DNA of 41,766 nucleotides from Gammaproteobacteria bacterium (GTDB taxonomy: Bacteria; Pseudomonadota; Gammaproteobacteria; JAJPIJ01): positions 1 to 41,766 of the forward strand of contig DATJVC010000005.1 of assembly GCA_035501935.1 (NCBI GenBank), written 5' to 3'. Shown one piece after another: positions 24,189-35,046 of the stretch (within the stretch, counting starts at the first letter, position 1; the number at the start of each line of letters is the position of its first letter). Both the position numbers and the translations under genes were made by a program. The notes under the pieces were generated by a model. The model searched no databases and had not been told where the DNA came from. It was given only the letters and a program-made list of their open reading frames with translations.

Positions 24189-24884
24189 CTATCGGATTTG
24201 AGGCCGCGGCGCGGGGTGGGGCAGGTTTGTCCTTTGTATCGATTGCATGATGTGCATCAGGTTTTCAATGTTACGCAGACGCATGCGCTGTACCGGCGAT
24301 GGGGGGCTGTGCGCATCCGGCACATTGGTGCCAAAACCCGGCTCGGTGATGTCCACGCTGCCGTAGTCATTAAAGACAGTAATGGCCGTGGCCTTGGGTT
24401 CCCCCTCCGGCTCCATCAAGACGACCGATGCGGATTCACCTTCGAGTTCACCGGCCACATGGGTGCCACGGATACCGATGGTGGCCGTCGCCGCCAGTTT
24501 GACCTGCATGGCGGAAGGCTTGCGCTTGGCGACCAAACCGCTGACGAATCGAAAAGCGCCTTTGATGATGCGGGTGGATAACCCCTCCTCCCCCTGCTTG
24601 TCGGCAAAATGCTCCACGTTCATCCGGGTGTTATGCCACAGCACGAACTTGGTCTCGTCGCGGAAGATAACCACCAGCGCGCCATCGTCACCGGTGGCAA
24701 GTTGATCGCCCTCATACACGGGATCGCCTTTGGAGAGGGTGCGGGTTTCCGTGCCCAAGATTGCGGTCACGGTGCCGTTCACCACTTCGGCCTGCCCCAC
24801 CGGCTCCGCGGCCTGGACTGCAAAACACAATACGCAGGCTGCAAGAAACGACAGGATGAACGATTTTCCAAATCCGGTTCGCAT
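24189..24884 (-). CDS. Second exported FecR-domain protein
   Basis: The product has 231 residues. The N-terminus MRTGFGKSFILSFLAACVLCFAVQA is a signal sequence. LAAC fits a lipobox (Cys17), yet cleavage after AVQA is equally possible. The FecR domain covers about 30–160: GQAEVVNGTVTAILGTETRTLSKGDPVYEGDQLATGDDGALVVIFRDETKFVLWHNTRMNV, then IIKGAFRFVSGLVAKR and VKLAATATIGIRGTHVAG, then VFNDYGSVDITEPG. The tail (ENLMHIMQSIQRTNLPHPAPRPQIR) is polar and basic. Classical FecR is an inner-membrane anti-sigma factor. This one lacks the cytoplasmic N-terminal domain and there is no ECF sigma gene nearby, so it is a stand-alone periplasmic or surface FecR fold. GGGGAAG upstream is the ribosome site. Confidence 0.82.
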   Translation of the reverse strand: MRTGFGKSFILSFLAACVLCFAVQAAEPVGQAEVVNGTVTAILGTETRTLSKGDPVYEGDQLATGDDGALVVIFRDETKFVLWHNTRMNVEHFADKQGEEGLSTRIIKGAFRFVSGLVAKRKPSAMQVKLAATATIGIRGTHVAGELEGESASVVLMEPEGEPKATAITVFNDYGSVDITEPGFGTNVPDAHSPPSPVQRMRLRNIENLMHIMQSIQRTNLPHPAPRPQIR

Positions 24885-25014
24885 TGCTTCCCCGCTATGT
24901 CTGCGTCCTGCGAAAGACTAGCACATGGATGCGGTTATAAATGTTGAATACTTCACACAACTGCACAGATAGCAGTCTGAATGTCAGCCGCAACCACCGT
25001 CCAATGCCGGCGTC

Positions 25015-26460
25015 TTAAAAATCCAGCCGTAGTGTTGCGGTAACGACATCCTCATCGAAGTTTTCGCGGCTGACCCGTTTGTTCCACTCAAGGTTGCCAG
25101 TGATGCCCTTGGGCCCGAAGTAGCGCACGCCCGCCCCCACGAGCACGTCGTCATTGTCGTTGGCGGGTTGCGGTCCGGTAAGAACGGTGATCACCGTCCT
25201 GGAATAATCGCGTTCATAAGTCGCGCTCGCAAACGGCTCGAAGTCGCCCAGCGAATAGGCCACGTTGCCGCCAATCAGCCACTGGCCGAGCCGGTCGTCC
25301 GTTTCGGATACTTTCGTGCCGTCACTCTCAGTAAAGCTGTTCTGCACGCTCTTGGTGTACAAAGTGCCGATCTTGGCGCCCAGAGTCCACTTGTCATAAG
25401 TCCACAACCCGTTCACGTTGAGGGCGCCGAACCAGCGGTCGGTGTTCGGTGAACTGGTCACCCGCAAACCCGTGCCGGGCGCCGTGCGGAATTGATCGTA
25501 GTCGATGCTGGAATAGCCGGCGCTGAAATCGACGCTCCAGGTGTCCGACAACACGGCCCCGAAATAGGGCGCGATGGTGTAGCCATCGGACTGCTGGTTG
25601 CCCTGGTTGAAGCCGGTGTCGATGTCGCTGTTTTCATAACCGGCAGAGAGGCCGATGACCACCTTCTCCCACGGCGCCACGTCCACACCAGCCAACACCG
25701 TGTGGGTGTGGCCGTCGAAGGCGGTGCTGGAGAGATCGTTCTTGTAATCGGCATAGGAGTAACTGGCCCACGCCCCATAGTTGATCATCCGGTCGCCGGC
25801 GTTCAGACCGGAGGAGTTTTCATACATGAGGCCGTTGCTGGACACGCGCGGACCCGGATGCTGGATGCCCCGCAGGACATCGCCGATGCGGGTGCCGATG
25901 TTCGAGGTCACCGCTTTCACTTGCGTCGAAAGCAGGAGGGGCGCGGTGAGTATATTGCTGGGCGTGGTCTCCGGGTTTACAACCAGTTCACCGCTCCCGC
26001 CGCTGGTGCGGGTCATGATGCCGCTGCCATTCTGGGTGGGACATGAGCTGTCTCCGCCAGACACCGAAAGGTCCAGCGAGTCGCCATTCAATGTACCGGT
26101 GAACGTGCCGGTGAAACCTGCAGAATCTGAAATGCTGCCGGTGGCGATGCCACTGGCATTGATCGTGCCGCTAAATGACAGTGTGCCTTGCTTGCTGTTT
26201 CTGAGGTCAAGGGATGTGCCTGAACCCGTGATATTGGAACCTGACTGGGTGATGGTAAACGTCAGTTGGACTTGATCCGTTTGGGTAACCGTGGAAGGCG
26301 GCGGAGACGGATTGTTGCAGATTTCATTGACTGTCAGCGTGCCGGAATATGATCCGGTTGCGTCCGGAACGGAGGATGCGGCATAAACCAACGTGCTTAC
26401 AGCCCCCAACAACAACCCCATAAGCAATGACAAGATGCACCGCGCGATATTCCAGCCCAT
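25015..26460 (-). CDS. Autotransporter-type protein with small beta-rich passenger
   Basis: The product has 481 residues. A signal peptide (MGWNIARCILSLLMGLLLGAVSTLVYA) leads to a passenger of about 170 residues with repeating short strands (GSYSGTLTVNE, LTFTITQSGSNITGSGTSL, GTLSFSGTINASGIATGSI, GFTGTFTGTLNGDSLDLSVSGG), resembling small secreted beta-barrel domains. After a linker comes the autotransporter beta-domain (about 195–481): NYGAWASYSYADYKND, HTVLAGVDVAPWEKVVIGLSAGYENSD, YTIAPYFGAVL, ending in VTATLRLDF with terminal Phe. The type Va export route is therefore likely. No protease or pectin-type passenger motif is visible. It is the first gene of the four-gene minus-strand cluster, followed by FecR after a 130-base gap. 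Confidence 0.85.
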   Translation of the reverse strand: MGWNIARCILSLLMGLLLGAVSTLVYAASSVPDATGSYSGTLTVNEICNNPSPPPSTVTQTDQVQLTFTITQSGSNITGSGTSLDLRNSKQGTLSFSGTINASGIATGSISDSAGFTGTFTGTLNGDSLDLSVSGGDSSCPTQNGSGIMTRTSGGSGELVVNPETTPSNILTAPLLLSTQVKAVTSNIGTRIGDVLRGIQHPGPRVSSNGLMYENSSGLNAGDRMINYGAWASYSYADYKNDLSSTAFDGHTHTVLAGVDVAPWEKVVIGLSAGYENSDIDTGFNQGNQQSDGYTIAPYFGAVLSDTWSVDFSAGYSSIDYDQFRTAPGTGLRVTSSPNTDRWFGALNVNGLWTYDKWTLGAKIGTLYTKSVQNSFTESDGTKVSETDDRLGQWLIGGNVAYSLGDFEPFASATYERDYSRTVITVLTGPQPANDNDDVLVGAGVRYFGPKGITGNLEWNKRVSRENFDEDVVTATLRLDF

Positions 26461-26720
26461 CCAAGCCCCCCTGTCCCCGAGTTCTGTACCACTAATGAAT
26501 CAATTAGCTTGTGAAATCAGTATAGTAATTAACTGTCCTGAGGTAAATATTAAAATTTGCCATATTCCGACGCTCCCGCGCCTGTGAGTGCCCGGCCGCT
26601 CCTCCAGGCAGCGCGCAGTAAGCCGATCCACATCTTCATATGCTCGTAACTTTGTGAACTGTAAAGCCATCAAACAAGTCAGTTAAGTTAATATCTGACA
26701 AAAATCACGGCAGGTGACCC

Positions 26721-27680
26721 ATGCTCATCAAGAAACCACCGGACATCAAGCCCTCGGAGATTACCGACAAGTCGCTGTATTTGCGACGCCGCGAATTTCT
26801 GTCGACCTCCATCCGCTCCACCGCCGCCGTCGCTACGGCGAGCCTCGCCGGTGACCTTTTTTTGCCCTCGATCGCGCAGGCAGGCGCTAAATTGCAGGGC
26901 ATCGTCAAAAGCCCCTTGAGCACGAACGAAGAGTTGACGCCATATGAAGACGTCACCACCTACAACAACTTCTACGAATTCGGCACCGACAAGGAGGACC
27001 CCGCGGAGTATTCCAAAGACTTCAAACCGCTGCCGTGGACGATTGCGGTGGAAGGCGCCTGCAACAAACCGGGCACGTTCCAATTCGAGGATTTCATCAA
27101 ACCGCATCAGTTGGAGGAGCGCATCTATCGCCTGCGTTGCGTCGAGGCGTGGTCTATGGTCATCCCCTGGGTGGGTTTTCCACTTGCCGATGTCATCAAG
27201 CGTTTCGAACCCACCGGCAACGCCAAATACGTCGCCTTCACCACCCTGCTCGATCCCAAGCGCATGCCGGGCCAGACGCGCCCCGTGTTGGACTGGCCGT
27301 ACGTCGAAGGCTTGCGTATGGACGAGGCCATGCACCCGCTCACCATTCTGGCGGTGGGTTTGTACGGCGAGATGCTGCCGAATCCCAATGGCGCACCGAT
27401 ACGGCTGGTCGTGCCCTGGAAGTACGGCTTTAAGGGCATCAAGTCGATCGTGAAAATCGCTTTCACCGAAACCCAGCCGCCGACCACCTGGAATAACGCG
27501 GCGCCCGGCGAGTATGGCTTCTACTCCAATGTCAATCCGAATCACGACCATCCGCGCTGGACGCAGAAAAAGGAGCGCCGCATCGGCGATCTGTTCAAGC
27601 GCCCGACGCTGATGTTCAACGGTTACGCCGATCAGGTGGCCTCGCTCTACGCCGGCATGGATCTCGATAAGTACTACTGA
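26721..27680 (+). CDS. msrP: Protein-methionine-sulfoxide reductase, molybdopterin subunit
   Basis: MsrP (YedY) repairs oxidised methionines in periplasmic proteins, with electrons from MsrQ. The 319-residue protein has a Tat signal (RRREFLSTS at about 22–30, ending near SIAQA) and the molybdenum-binding Cys in [11 protein letters not shown] (Cys140). Other family blocks are [51 protein letters not shown] and [18 protein letters not shown]. The ATG follows AGGTGA. The next gene starts three bases after its stop. Confidence 0.97.
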   Translation: MLIKKPPDIKPSEITDKSLYLRRREFLSTSIRSTAAVATASLAGDLFLPSIAQAGAKLQGIVKSPLSTNEELTPYEDVTTYNNFYEFGTDKEDPAEYSKDFKPLPWTIAVEGACNKPGTFQFEDFIKPHQLEERIYRLRCVEAWSMVIPWVGFPLADVIKRFEPTGNAKYVAFTTLLDPKRMPGQTRPVLDWPYVEGLRMDEAMHPLTILAVGLYGEMLPNPNGAPIRLVVPWKYGFKGIKSIVKIAFTETQPPTTWNNAAPGEYGFYSNVNPNHDHPRWTQKKERRIGDLFKRPTLMFNGYADQVASLYAGMDLDKYY

Positions 27681-27683
27681 TCC

Positions 27684-28337
27684 ATGCGCGTGAAGGACCC
27701 GATCAAGATCATCAAGCCGGTGCTGTTCGCGCTGATGCTGGTGCCGCTCGCTCTTCTAATTCAGAAGGGATTCACGCACGGCCTGGGCGCCAATCCGATA
27801 CTGAAGATCGAACATGAACTTGGCGACTGGGCACTGCGCTACCTGCTCATCACGCTGGCCTTCACGCCGTTGCGCCAATTGACGGGCTGGCAGCCCATGA
27901 TGCGTCTGCGCCGCATGTTCGGACTCTATGTTTTCTTCTATGCCTGTTTGCATTTCACAACCTGGCTGGTATTCGACAACAGCCTCGATATTCACGATAT
28001 CGCGCGCGACATCGCCAAGCGTCCGTACGTCACCGTGGGTTTCAGCGCATTCGTGCTGCTGGTGCCGCTGGCGCTCACCTCCACCAACAAGATGGTGAAG
28101 CGGCTCGGCGGGAAACGCTGGAAAAAATTGCACAGCCTCGTTTATCCCATCGGCACCCTGGTCATTCTGCATTTTCTCTGGCTGGTCAAGGCCGACAAAC
28201 GCCTGCCGATCATCTACGGCCTCATCTTGATCTTCCTGTTGCTCTTGCGCGTACCCGGTTTCTTTAAGCGCCTCCCCGCGCTGGCATCCAAACGAGCCGC
28301 GCCGCAGCCTGCCCGCACTGCGCCACAACCCACCTGA
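27684..28337 (+). CDS. msrQ: Heme-binding membrane subunit of the MsrPQ system
   Basis: MsrQ (YedZ) is an inner-membrane b-type cytochrome that passes quinone or flavin electrons to MsrP. The 217-residue protein has about six hydrophobic helices (VLFALMLVPLALLIQKGF, ALRYLLITLAFTPLRQLTG, GLYVFFYACLHFTTWLVF, VGFSAFVLLVPLALTSTN, LHSLVYPIGTLVILHFLWLV, IIYGLILIFLLLLRVPGFF). Likely heme-ligand histidines are in ACLHFTTW, KKLHSLVYP and LVILHFLW. The short spacing to msrP shows an operon. The tail is Ala/Pro-rich with no conserved look. Confidence 0.95.
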   Translation: MRVKDPIKIIKPVLFALMLVPLALLIQKGFTHGLGANPILKIEHELGDWALRYLLITLAFTPLRQLTGWQPMMRLRRMFGLYVFFYACLHFTTWLVFDNSLDIHDIARDIAKRPYVTVGFSAFVLLVPLALTSTNKMVKRLGGKRWKKLHSLVYPIGTLVILHFLWLVKADKRLPIIYGLILIFLLLLRVPGFFKRLPALASKRAAPQPARTAPQPT

Positions 28338-28363
28338 TCTCCTCTCAAAAATAAAAAAGCACA

Positions 28364-28435
28364 GTTCGCCCCGAGGTATCGAAGGGTGAACGAACATGTG
28401 AATTAAGATCGTCGTGCTTCGATACCCCAGCACGA
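28364..28435. repeat. REP-like inverted repeat pair downstream of msrQ
   Basis: Two palindromic units face each other. The left unit has arms GTTCGCCC (28364–28371) and GGGTGAAC (28384–28391). The right unit has TCGTGC (28412–28417) and GCACGA (28430–28435). The inner cores GGTATCGAAG (28375–28384) and CTTCGATACC (28417–28426) are exact reverse complements. The core resembles the repeat-like insertion in purL. The right unit is followed by a T6 run a few bases on, so it may also act as a terminator for msrPQ. Confidence 0.7.
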
Positions 28436-28514
28436 GCGGCGTTTTTTGAGCCGTGTTCCTGATACTTATGCTGGTTTCTTTTCAGTACCGCCTTCTGCGT
28501 ATATTCTTTGCGGT

Positions 28515-29057
28515 ATGAGCAAGGAAACACGGCCCACACCGGCGGAAGTCGCCATGTTTCGCGAAGCGATGAGCAAGGTCCGCCGGTTGAAATCGGATCG
28601 GGTTGCGCCGGAGCGACCCAAGCGTGCGCCCGTCCCGGAGCAACGTCTTCGCGATGAGCAGGAAGTACTGCGCGAGATGGCGCAGGGACTCTATGACAGC
28701 TCCGAGATCGAGACCGGCGATGAACTGCTGTTCGTCCGCCCCGGTATACAGCACTCTCTCACCCGCAAGCTGCGGCGCGGCCAGTTGAGTATCGAGGGCG
28801 AACTCGATCTGCACGGCCAGACCGTCGCGGAGGCCAAGGAATCACTGGTGGCGTTTCTGAGCAAGGCACAGGACAGGGGCTGGCGCTGCGTGCGCATCGT
28901 GCACGGCAAGGGTTTGCGCTCGCAGGGCCGCATGCCCGTGCTCAAGGGCAAGGTGAACCACTGGCTGCAACAACTCGACGCGGTGCTCGCCTTCAGCTCC
29001 ACGCGCCCCGCCGACGGCGGTACCGGCGCCGTCTATGTCCTCCTCAAACGCGGTTAA
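28515..29057 (+). CDS. Smr-domain protein (YdaL/SmrA-like nuclease family)
   Basis: The product has 180 residues. An N-terminal charged region (about 1–85) is followed by an Smr domain: GELDLHGQTVAEAKESLVAFL (LDLHG motif), CVRIVHGKGLRSQG (HGKG motif) and VLAFSSTRPADGGTGAVYVLLKRG. Stand-alone Smr proteins of this size are DNA or RNA endonucleases in the few cases studied. The ATG at 28515 is chosen over a TTG at 28446 because the extra residues would run through the repeat-flanking sequence. The ribosome site is weak. No MutS gene is nearby. Confidence 0.9.
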   Translation: MSKETRPTPAEVAMFREAMSKVRRLKSDRVAPERPKRAPVPEQRLRDEQEVLREMAQGLYDSSEIETGDELLFVRPGIQHSLTRKLRRGQLSIEGELDLHGQTVAEAKESLVAFLSKAQDRGWRCVRIVHGKGLRSQGRMPVLKGKVNHWLQQLDAVLAFSSTRPADGGTGAVYVLLKRG

Positions 29058-29264
29058 CGCCGGAAAGAAACAATGGTGGTACATCCCTTCACCTTCACGC
29101 AATGCCCAAAATAACCTTTGGATTATCTTGGAAGCATCCCGCGGTGGTTTTAAACGGGATTGCCGTGTTACTTGATGCACTTTATGAGGTGATGGTTATC
29201 GCCGTAATCCACATTTCCAGTCGGTGAGCATCCTTATTACCGACTCATATTAGTTGGAGTGATA

Positions 29265-29432
29265 ATGTACGCCCTATCTTTATGGTGTATTTCCGCATCG
29301 GCAGCTATAGCCAATGCAATCGTTGGTTATTCTTTGACCACCCTGAATGTGCTTTTTAGTCTCGTTTTTTTTGCTGGCTTGTGCTTCATATCTAACAGGC
29401 CCCGATTCAACTCTTTGGTACTTAATACATAA
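29265..29432 (+). CDS. Putative small membrane protein, 55 aa
   Basis: The ORF starts at ATG 29265 with a GGAG five bases upstream and ends at TAA 29432. The product is hydrophobic over about residues 3–43 (starting MYALSLWCISASAAIANAIVG, then VLFSLVFFAGLCFI), enough for one or two membrane helices, and ends in a polar, slightly basic tail. I do not recognise it. The good ribosome site and consistent hydrophobicity support a real gene, but AT-rich sequence can produce such patterns by chance. Confidence 0.45.
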   Translation: MYALSLWCISASAAIANAIVGYSLTTLNVLFSLVFFAGLCFISNRPRFNSLVLNT

Positions 29433-29479
29433 AACGTTTTAGGAACACCTAGGGACGTATCACGTTTCTTTTTGAACAC

Positions 29480-29555
29480 TGAATCGATGCCCGCCTACTA
29501 CACCTCATCGCACTTGTTGAATCGATGCCCGCCTACTACACCTCATCGCACTTGT
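29480..29555. repeat. Perfect 38-bp tandem duplication
   Basis: The 38 bases at 29480–29517 are repeated exactly at 29518–29555 with no spacer. The unit starts TGAATCGATGCC and ends GCACTTGT. It lies 38 bases beyond the ispF stop. Identity of the copies implies a recent event. Confidence 0.95.
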
Positions 29556-29592
29556 CTGAAAACTGAAGAAAACAGCATTAGATAGTTTCACG

Positions 29593-30063
29593 TCAACCGG
29601 TGAGCAAAGCGACGGCGAGAGCAGCGATGCCTTCGCCGCGGCCGGTGAAACCCATTTTCTCTGTAGTGGTGGCTTTGATGTTGATTGCATCGCGGGCGAT
29701 CTGCATGTCCGCAGCCAGGTTCTCGCACATCTGCGGAATGAATGGTGCGAGTTTCGGCGCCTGCGCGATGATGGTGGCATCCACGTTGCTGATCTTGTAA
29801 TTCTTGTCATGCAATAATTTCACGATGTGGCGGAGCATGATGCGGCTGTCGATACCCTTGATGTCCTGATCGGTGTCGGGAAAGTGTTTGCCGATGTCGC
29901 CCAAGCCCGCGGCACCGAGCAGCGCGTCGCACACCGCATGGATCACCACATCGCCGTCAGAATGAGCCTCCATGCCGGATTCATAGGGGATGGTGACGCC
30001 GCCCAGCACCAGCCGGCGCCCCTTTTCAAAGCGATGGGCATCGAAACCCTGGCCTACACGCAT
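29593..30063 (-). CDS. ispF: 2-C-methyl-D-erythritol 2,4-cyclodiphosphate synthase
   Basis: IspF makes the cyclic diphosphate in the MEP isoprenoid pathway. The 156-residue protein has [12 protein letters not shown] (metal ligands Asp8 and His10), [33 protein letters not shown], and [25 protein letters not shown]. The trimer-forming zinc site is complete. Its start overlaps the end of ispD by about ten bases, so they are co-translated. Confidence 0.97.
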   Translation of the reverse strand: MRVGQGFDAHRFEKGRRLVLGGVTIPYESGMEAHSDGDVVIHAVCDALLGAAGLGDIGKHFPDTDQDIKGIDSRIMLRHIVKLLHDKNYKISNVDATIIAQAPKLAPFIPQMCENLAADMQIARDAINIKATTTEKMGFTGRGEGIAALAVALLTG

Positions 30064-30746
30064 GTGCCTTCTTCCTCCTGTAACCGCAGATAGATGTCCG
30101 CCAGATCCAAATCCTGCGGCTGGGTGATTTTGATGTTGTCGGGGTGGCCCTCGACCAGCATGGGTTGATGACCGGCCAGTTCGATGGCCTGCGCTTCATC
30201 GGTCACGATGACTCCCTTCGCCAGCGCCTGCTCGATAGCCTGCGTCAACGCGCCCAGGCGGAACATCTGCGGCGTCAGCGCGTGCCACAAACCTTTGCGT
30301 TCAACCGTGGCGGTGATTTCGTTCCGCGCGCCGCTGCGCTTCATGGTATCGCGCACCGGCGCGGCGAGGATACCGCCGACCGGATGCGTGGCCAACTTGT
30401 CCAGCATGAGGTCTATGTCTTTTTTGCGCAGGCATGGCCGCGCCGCGTCATGCACCAGCACCCAGTCCGTGGGCGCCGCGATTTCCGCCAGCCGCTTGAG
30501 CGCGTTCAGCACGGAGTGGCAGCGTTCGGCGCCGCCGTCCGCACGCCGCACCTTGGCGGCGCGTGCACACGGCAAATGGTCCCATGACGCATCCTGCGGT
30601 GCGATGGCGACCACGACGCCGGCGATGCGCGGGTGTGACGCAAACCGTTCGACGGTGTGCTCCAGCACCGCCCGCCCGCGCAGCGGCAGGTACTGCTTGG
30701 GGACCTCCGCGCCCATGCGCTGGCCCAAGCCCGCCGCCGGGATCAC
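30054..30746 (-). CDS. ispD: 2-C-methyl-D-erythritol 4-phosphate cytidylyltransferase
   Basis: IspD joins MEP to CTP in the MEP pathway. Visible motifs are [20 protein letters not shown] (CTP-binding loop), [37 protein letters not shown] and [10 protein letters not shown]. The only usual start codon in frame is GTG at 30746, giving MIPAAGLGQ (230 aa). However, the codons just upstream in the same frame read AKEQYWA, and YWAVIPAAG is the normal first strand of this family. Either the protein is shortened or it starts at a rare codon such as ATC inside ftsB. It overlaps the ftsB stop by four bases. Confidence 0.94.
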   Translation of the reverse strand: MIPAAGLGQRMGAEVPKQYLPLRGRAVLEHTVERFASHPRIAGVVVAIAPQDASWDHLPCARAAKVRRADGGAERCHSVLNALKRLAEIAAPTDWVLVHDAARPCLRKKDIDLMLDKLATHPVGGILAAPVRDTMKRSGARNEITATVERKGLWHALTPQMFRLGALTQAIEQALAKGVIVTDEAQAIELAGHQPMLVEGHPDNIKITQPQDLDLADIYLRLQEEEGTCV

Positions 30747-31087
30747 TGCCCAGTACTGTTCTTTGGCCCGGGTGGCGATGGCTTGGACCCCGCTGGCGCC
30801 GGCATGACCACGCCGGGCTGGTCGATAATCTGGTAGAACACTTCATCTTTTTTGATCATGCCCATCTCGCTGCGGGCGCGCTCCTCGATCGCCTCCAGGC
30901 CCTGCTTCAAGTCCTGCACCTCGGCCTCCAGCGCCTGGTTGCGCTCCTTGAGCTTGTCGTTGTCCAGTCGTTGCGCCTTGATTTGATCACGCAGCGCCCA
31001 CACGGTCGGCCAGCTGCCTTCCCCATGCCACAGCCTGATCTGCAAGGCCCCCAGCAGTATCAGCAGCAAGAAGACAACGATCCGCAT
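30743..31087 (-). CDS. ftsB: Cell division protein FtsB
   Basis: FtsB is a bitopic inner-membrane protein that forms the FtsQLB complex at the septum. The 114-residue protein has a single N-terminal membrane helix (MRIVVFLLLILLGALQIRLW), then a coiled coil (LRDQIKAQRLDNDKLKERNQALEAEVQDLKQGLEAIEERARSEMGMIKKDEVFYQII), which is the FtsB pattern including the E-x-x-AR-x-x-x-GMI-x-x-x-E-x-F-Y block. A Pro-rich tail of about 25 residues follows. The gene starts one base after the eno stop, as in many gammaproteobacteria. Confidence 0.95.
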   Translation of the reverse strand: MRIVVFLLLILLGALQIRLWHGEGSWPTVWALRDQIKAQRLDNDKLKERNQALEAEVQDLKQGLEAIEERARSEMGMIKKDEVFYQIIDQPGVVMPAPAGSKPSPPGPKNSTGQ

Positions 31088-31088
31088 T

Positions 31089-33202
<2,114 letters not shown>

Positions 33203-33216
<14 letters not shown>

Positions 33217-34885
33217 GCTTGAGCGCCGGCTTGCGCGCCGCGCGGTAAGCCATTGCCGCGGCGATGAAGGATTTGAACAGGGGATGGCCCGCGCGCGGGG
33301 TCGAGGAAAATTCCGGGTGAAACTGGCAGCCGATGAACCACGGATGATCCGGCAGTTCGATCATTTCGGTCAGGGTCTCGCCGCTCACAGTCGCCCGCGC
33401 CCGCGCCGCGACTCTCAAGCCGGCGGCTTCCAGCTGTGGCAGATAATAGTTGTTGACTTCATAACGATGCCGGTGGCGCTCGTTCACCGTCCGGCTGTTA
33501 TATATCTTTTCCACTTGCGTCCCGGCGGCGACGTCGGCGGCCTGCGCGCCGAGGCGCATGGTTCCGCCCAGATCCGAATTGACGTTGCGCCGCTCAACCA
33601 CGCCATCGCGGTTCTGCCACTCGGTAATCAATGCCACCACCGGATGGGGCGTGTTGGGGTCGAATTCGGTGCTGTTGGCACCGGCGAGCCCCACCTTGCC
33701 GCGCGCGTATTCGATGACGGCCAGCTGCATGCCAAGACAAATGCCGAGATAAGGTATGTGGTTCTCGCGCGCATGACGGATGGCCTTCATCTTGCCCTCA
33801 GTGCCGCGGGAGCCGAAGCCGCCGGGCACCAGTACCGCGTCGGCGGCGCGCAGCGCGCTCCAGGCCGCCGCGTCGTCCTTTTCCAGCGCCTCGGAATCCA
33901 CGTAGGCGATGCCGACCCGCGCGCGATTGTGGATGCCGGCGTGGGTCAGGGCCTCGTTCAGCGATTTGTAGGAATCTGTGAGGTCCACGTACTTGCCGAC
34001 CATTGCCACCGTGACGTCGCCCTGCGGATGTTCCAGCGCCTCGATGAGATCGTTCCACGGCTTCAGATCGGCGGCGCGGGCCAGCAGTCCCAGCTTCTGA
34101 CAGACGATTTCATCGAGCAGCTGTTCGTGCAGCATGCGCGGTATCTTGTAGATCGAGTCAACGTTCCACACCGAAATAACCGCCTTGGGACGCACGTTGG
34201 TGAACAATGCGATCTTCCTGCGCTCGTCCTCCGGTATGGGCCGATCGGAACGGCACAGGAGCGCATCGGGCTGTATGCCTATGGAACGCAGTTCCTTGAC
34301 GCTGTGCTGCGTGGGCTTGGTCTTCATCTCGCCCGCAGTCCCGAGATAAGGCACCAGCGTCAGATGGATATAGCAGGTCTCCTGAGCTCCCAGCTCAAGA
34401 CCCATCTGGCGGATGGCCTCAAGGAATGGCAGCGATTCGATGTCACCGACGGTCCCACCCACCTCGACGATGGCCACCTCGGCATCGCCGGCGCCGCGGC
34501 GGATGAAGGCCTTGATCTCATCGGTGATGTGGGGAATGACCTGCACGGTGCGGCCCAGATACTCGCCGCGCCGCTCTTTTTTGATGACGCTTTCGTAAAT
34601 CTGGCCGGCGGTGAAGTTGTTCGCCTTGCGCATCTTCGCCGAACAGAAGCGCTCATAATGACCAAGGTCGAGATCGGTCTCGGCGCCGTCCTCGGTGACG
34701 AACACCTCGCCGTGCTGAAACGGGCTCATGGTGCCCGGATCGACATTGATGTAGGGGTCGAGCTTGAGATTGGTGACCTTGAGCCCGCGCGATTCGAGGA
34801 TGGCGGCGAGCGACGCGGCGGCGATCCCCTTGCCCAGTGAGGAAACCACGCCGCCGGTGATGAAAACGTAGCGCGGAGAGGTCAT
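33203..34885 (-). CDS. pyrG: CTP synthase
   Basis: PyrG aminates UTP to CTP with glutamine and ATP. The 560-residue protein has the synthetase start [63 protein letters not shown], and the glutaminase [18 protein letters not shown] (catalytic Cys) with [13 protein letters not shown] (His, Glu). The ATG at 34885 is next to GGTGGGAGG. It is the first gene of the minus-strand housekeeping operon and is divergent from the EamA transporter. Confidence 0.98.
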
Positions 34886-35046
34886 CCTCCCACCTCGAGG
34901 GATGGGCGCCGGAAGGGAAATGCACCCTGCGCGCGGCGGTTTGGCATCGGGGGGCGAAACTACCAGAAGCCGGCGCTTTTCTCAATCACTACGACGCGAT
35001 CGCGTGCGGGTGTTATACAATCCGCGCCTTTGCGCCGCCTCCGACC

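Larger units (their letters stand above)
29058..29592. other. AT-rich intergenic island between smr-like gene and ispF
   Basis: About 535 bases, clearly poorer in GC than the rest of the window. It holds a 55-codon membrane microprotein ORF (29265–29432), a 7-bp inverted repeat before it (29219–29225 with 29239–29245), the palindrome AAAACGTTTT (29431–29440) and a perfect 38-bp tandem duplication (29480–29555). No tRNA or recombinase is visible. Base composition suggests transferred DNA or decayed remains. Confidence 0.6.

Noticed and set aside
24189-24884. Classical FecR anti-sigma factor
   Set aside because: No cytoplasmic N-terminal domain, no ECF sigma or TonB-receptor gene adjacent; it has an export signal at its start.
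29480-29555. Two-repeat CRISPR
   Set aside because: Copies abut with no spacer and no cas genes are present.
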